A stretch of 14,624 bases of DNA from TWA4 sp051879215 (lineage in GTDB: Bacteria > Bacillota > Clostridia > Lachnospirales > Lachnospiraceae), in NCBI GenBank assembly GCA_051879215.1, contig JBJELP010000080.1, positions 1 to 14,624 on the forward strand, read 5' to 3'. The notes beneath the pieces are model-generated. The model did not search any database. It saw nothing but the letters and a program-made list of their open reading frames with translations, and had not been told where the DNA came from. Positions 13,434 to 14,624 of this stretch are shown here, piece after piece (position 1 is the stretch's first letter; each line of letters begins with the position of its first letter). Made by a program: the position numbers and the translations under genes.

Positions 13434-14384
13434 ATGATATATGTAAAACGAGGAATAGGGATTCTGACTTTTCTGCTGGGTCTTGCCGGTCTTCTGCTGG
13501 TAACTTCTTCCGTATTCGTTCCAAAAAATAATACGGAGGAGTCCGGGATGGAAGAGGTATCTGCCAATGGTATTTTAGGGGAAAAAGAGAATACCATCGA
13601 TGTTCTGGTCGTGGGTGACAGTGAATCCTATGCATCCATTTCCCCGATGCAGCTATGGCGGGATGCAGGCTATACCGCTTACGTAACCGGTACCAGCGGA
13701 CAGACTCTGGATTACAGCCTTCAGATGGTAAAACGTGCATTTCTCACACAGACTCCCAAAATGGTGATTCTGGAGACCAATGCTGTTTATCGGGATGTTT
13801 CCGATGCAAAAGCCTTGATATCACGTCTTGGCGAACACTTTTCCATTTTTCAGTATCATAATCGCTGGAAACATATCCGATGGGATGATTTCAAAGGGGA
13901 TGTCAATTATACATGGACCAATGATTTCAAAGGATACCGGCACAGCAAGGCAGTGAAATCCTGTGAAAAAAAGGACTATATGAAAGAAACTCCGGAAACA
14001 GCGGATATTCCTGCGGGAAATATGGAGTATGTGAAAGAAATTAAGAAACTTTGTGATGAACACGGCGCAAAGTTACTTCTTCTCAGAACACCAAGCACAC
14101 TGAACTGGAATTATGCAAAGCATAATGGCGTAAAAAAGATGGCAGAAGAACTTGGATGTGAACAGATTGATATGAATTTGATGGATGAGGAAGTTCAGAT
14201 TGACTGGGAAAAGGATACCCGGGACAAAGGTGATCATCTGAATGATTACGGCGCTGAAAAAGTAACCCGGGTCTTAACAGAGTATCTGAAAGAAACCAGA
14301 CTGTTTCAGGATCATCGGGAAGATTCCGTTTACGCTAAATGGAATGAGTCATTAAAACGATATACCGATGTTACAGGGCTTTGA
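13434..14384 (+). CDS. Membrane-anchored SGNH/DltD-like protein
   Basis: This 316-residue protein has an N-terminal membrane anchor (about residues 8-28) and an extracellular SGNH hydrolase-like domain. The nucleophile Ser63 is in VVGDSES, and the C-terminal acid-His block is DKGDHLNDYGAEK with His268. SETNAV-like residues around LETNAVYRD occupy the Asn block. Such proteins pair with MBOAT acyltransferases (DltB-DltD, AlgI-AlgJ/X) and complete the transfer of the acyl or aminoacyl group to a surface polymer. AAGGAGAG (13421-13428) supports ATG 13434. It closes the operon; no terminator is visible between its stop and the putative IS-like sequence starting at 14417. Overall similarity to classic DltD seems low, so DltD-like describes role and position, not orthology. 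Confidence 0.85.
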   Translation: MIYVKRGIGILTFLLGLAGLLLVTSSVFVPKNNTEESGMEEVSANGILGEKENTIDVLVVGDSESYASISPMQLWRDAGYTAYVTGTSGQTLDYSLQMVKRAFLTQTPKMVILETNAVYRDVSDAKALISRLGEHFSIFQYHNRWKHIRWDDFKGDVNYTWTNDFKGYRHSKAVKSCEKKDYMKETPETADIPAGNMEYVKEIKKLCDEHGAKLLLLRTPSTLNWNYAKHNGVKKMAEELGCEQIDMNLMDEEVQIDWEKDTRDKGDHLNDYGAEKVTRVLTEYLKETRLFQDHREDSVYAKWNESLKRYTDVTGL

Positions 14385-14416
14385 CAGGACGGTGGTATCG
14401 GAAAATAAGAGAATAT

Positions 14417-14429
14417 GGGGCTGTCGCAC
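14417..14429. mobile_element. Possible insertion-sequence terminal repeat
   Basis: GGGGCTGTCGCAC resembles the outer ends of several IS families of Firmicutes (GGGGCTGT-type termini). It begins 33 bases after the last operon gene and is followed by a T-rich run. No transposase motif is readable in the 195 bases left before the window ends, and the second end is not in view. Confidence 0.35.
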
Positions 14430-14483
14430 AATCGCAAATCTAATTTTTTATTTTGGGCAAACGAGCACAAAAGACAGTGCAAA

Positions 14484-14606
14484 TATATCCACCCAAAGGG
14501 GACATTTGCCTGAGTCTTTAGAAGTTCTTAGAAAAAGGGCCCTTGGAAAAAGGAACTTGAGCTCTAGAACTTCAAAGACTCAGGTTCTGTACCCGTGGTG
14601 GATATA
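14484..14606. repeat. Large nested foldback structure at the window edge
   Basis: An outer 10-bp perfect pair, TATATCCACC (14484-14493) with GGTGGATATA (14597-14606), encloses an inner stem of 19 pairs with one bulged A (14509-14528 with 14566-14584). The central loop holds the palindromes AAGGGCCCTT and GAGCTC. The total foldback spans about 123 bases. It may be a miniature element, a subterminal structure of an insertion sequence, or a strong bidirectional transcript barrier. Open frames here are short and show no recognisable domain. Confidence 0.6.
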
Positions 14607-14624
14607 CTGACTGGCTTGAAGTGC

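Noticed and set aside
14368..14610. 80-codon frame at the right edge
   Set aside because: It begins inside the SGNH gene, lacks a ribosome site, runs through the IS-like end and foldback, and has no recognisable domain.

Overview
The window looks like a chromosomal segment of a Gram-positive Clostridia-type Firmicute, probably a gut anaerobe of the Lachnospiraceae/Oscillospiraceae kind. This rests on the sortases and an LPXTG substrate, strong AGGAGG-type ribosome binding sites, a Bce-type two-component/ABC module, a Dlt-like operon and moderate base composition. The genus cannot be fixed from sequence reading alone. All convincing genes lie on the + strand. A run of 100 N at 3374-3473 is a scaffold gap, so the true distance between its two sides is unknown.

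Region 1 (1-3373) is the end of a sortase-assembled pilus or surface-protein locus. It holds the tail of an upstream cell-wall-anchored protein, a class C pilin sortase, a small Cna_B-domain LPQTG pilin, and a second, shorter sortase. The last gene, broken by the gap, encodes a protein with three CxCxCG...CGC repeats followed by an AP2 DNA-binding domain. Its start codon overlaps the stop codon of the second sortase.

Region 2 (3474-8310) is a complete Bce-type antimicrobial-peptide sensing and detoxification module. It comprises an OmpR-family response regulator, a histidine kinase with two membrane segments and almost no extracellular part, an ABC ATPase and a 10-TM FtsX-type permease with a large extracellular domain. 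Between kinase and ATPase lie a BceR-like operator, an intrinsic terminator and an extended -10 promoter. The ATPase ends in a 15-bp minisatellite that also supplies the Shine-Dalgarno sequence of the permease.

Region 3 (8311-8742) is a 432-base regulatory stretch without a credible gene. It contains a GAAA-capped hairpin, a 16-bp perfect stem enclosing further hairpins, and AT-rich dyads ahead of the next operon.

Region 4 (8743-14384) is the most interesting part. It is a five-gene operon resembling dltABCD (adenylation enzyme, carrier protein, MBOAT acyltransferase, SGNH/DltD-like protein) with a fold-type III PLP decarboxylase inserted between the adenylation enzyme and the carrier. The predicted system activates an amino acid on a carrier protein and exports it onto a cell-surface polymer. 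The decarboxylase, and the changed specificity residues of the adenylation enzyme, suggest the transferred group is not D-alanine but an amine-bearing product of another amino acid. Its position beside a Bce module fits a role in envelope charge or antimicrobial-peptide resistance, but this is inference.

Region 5 (14385-14624) has no credible gene. It holds what may be an insertion-sequence end and a large nested foldback structure running to the window edge.
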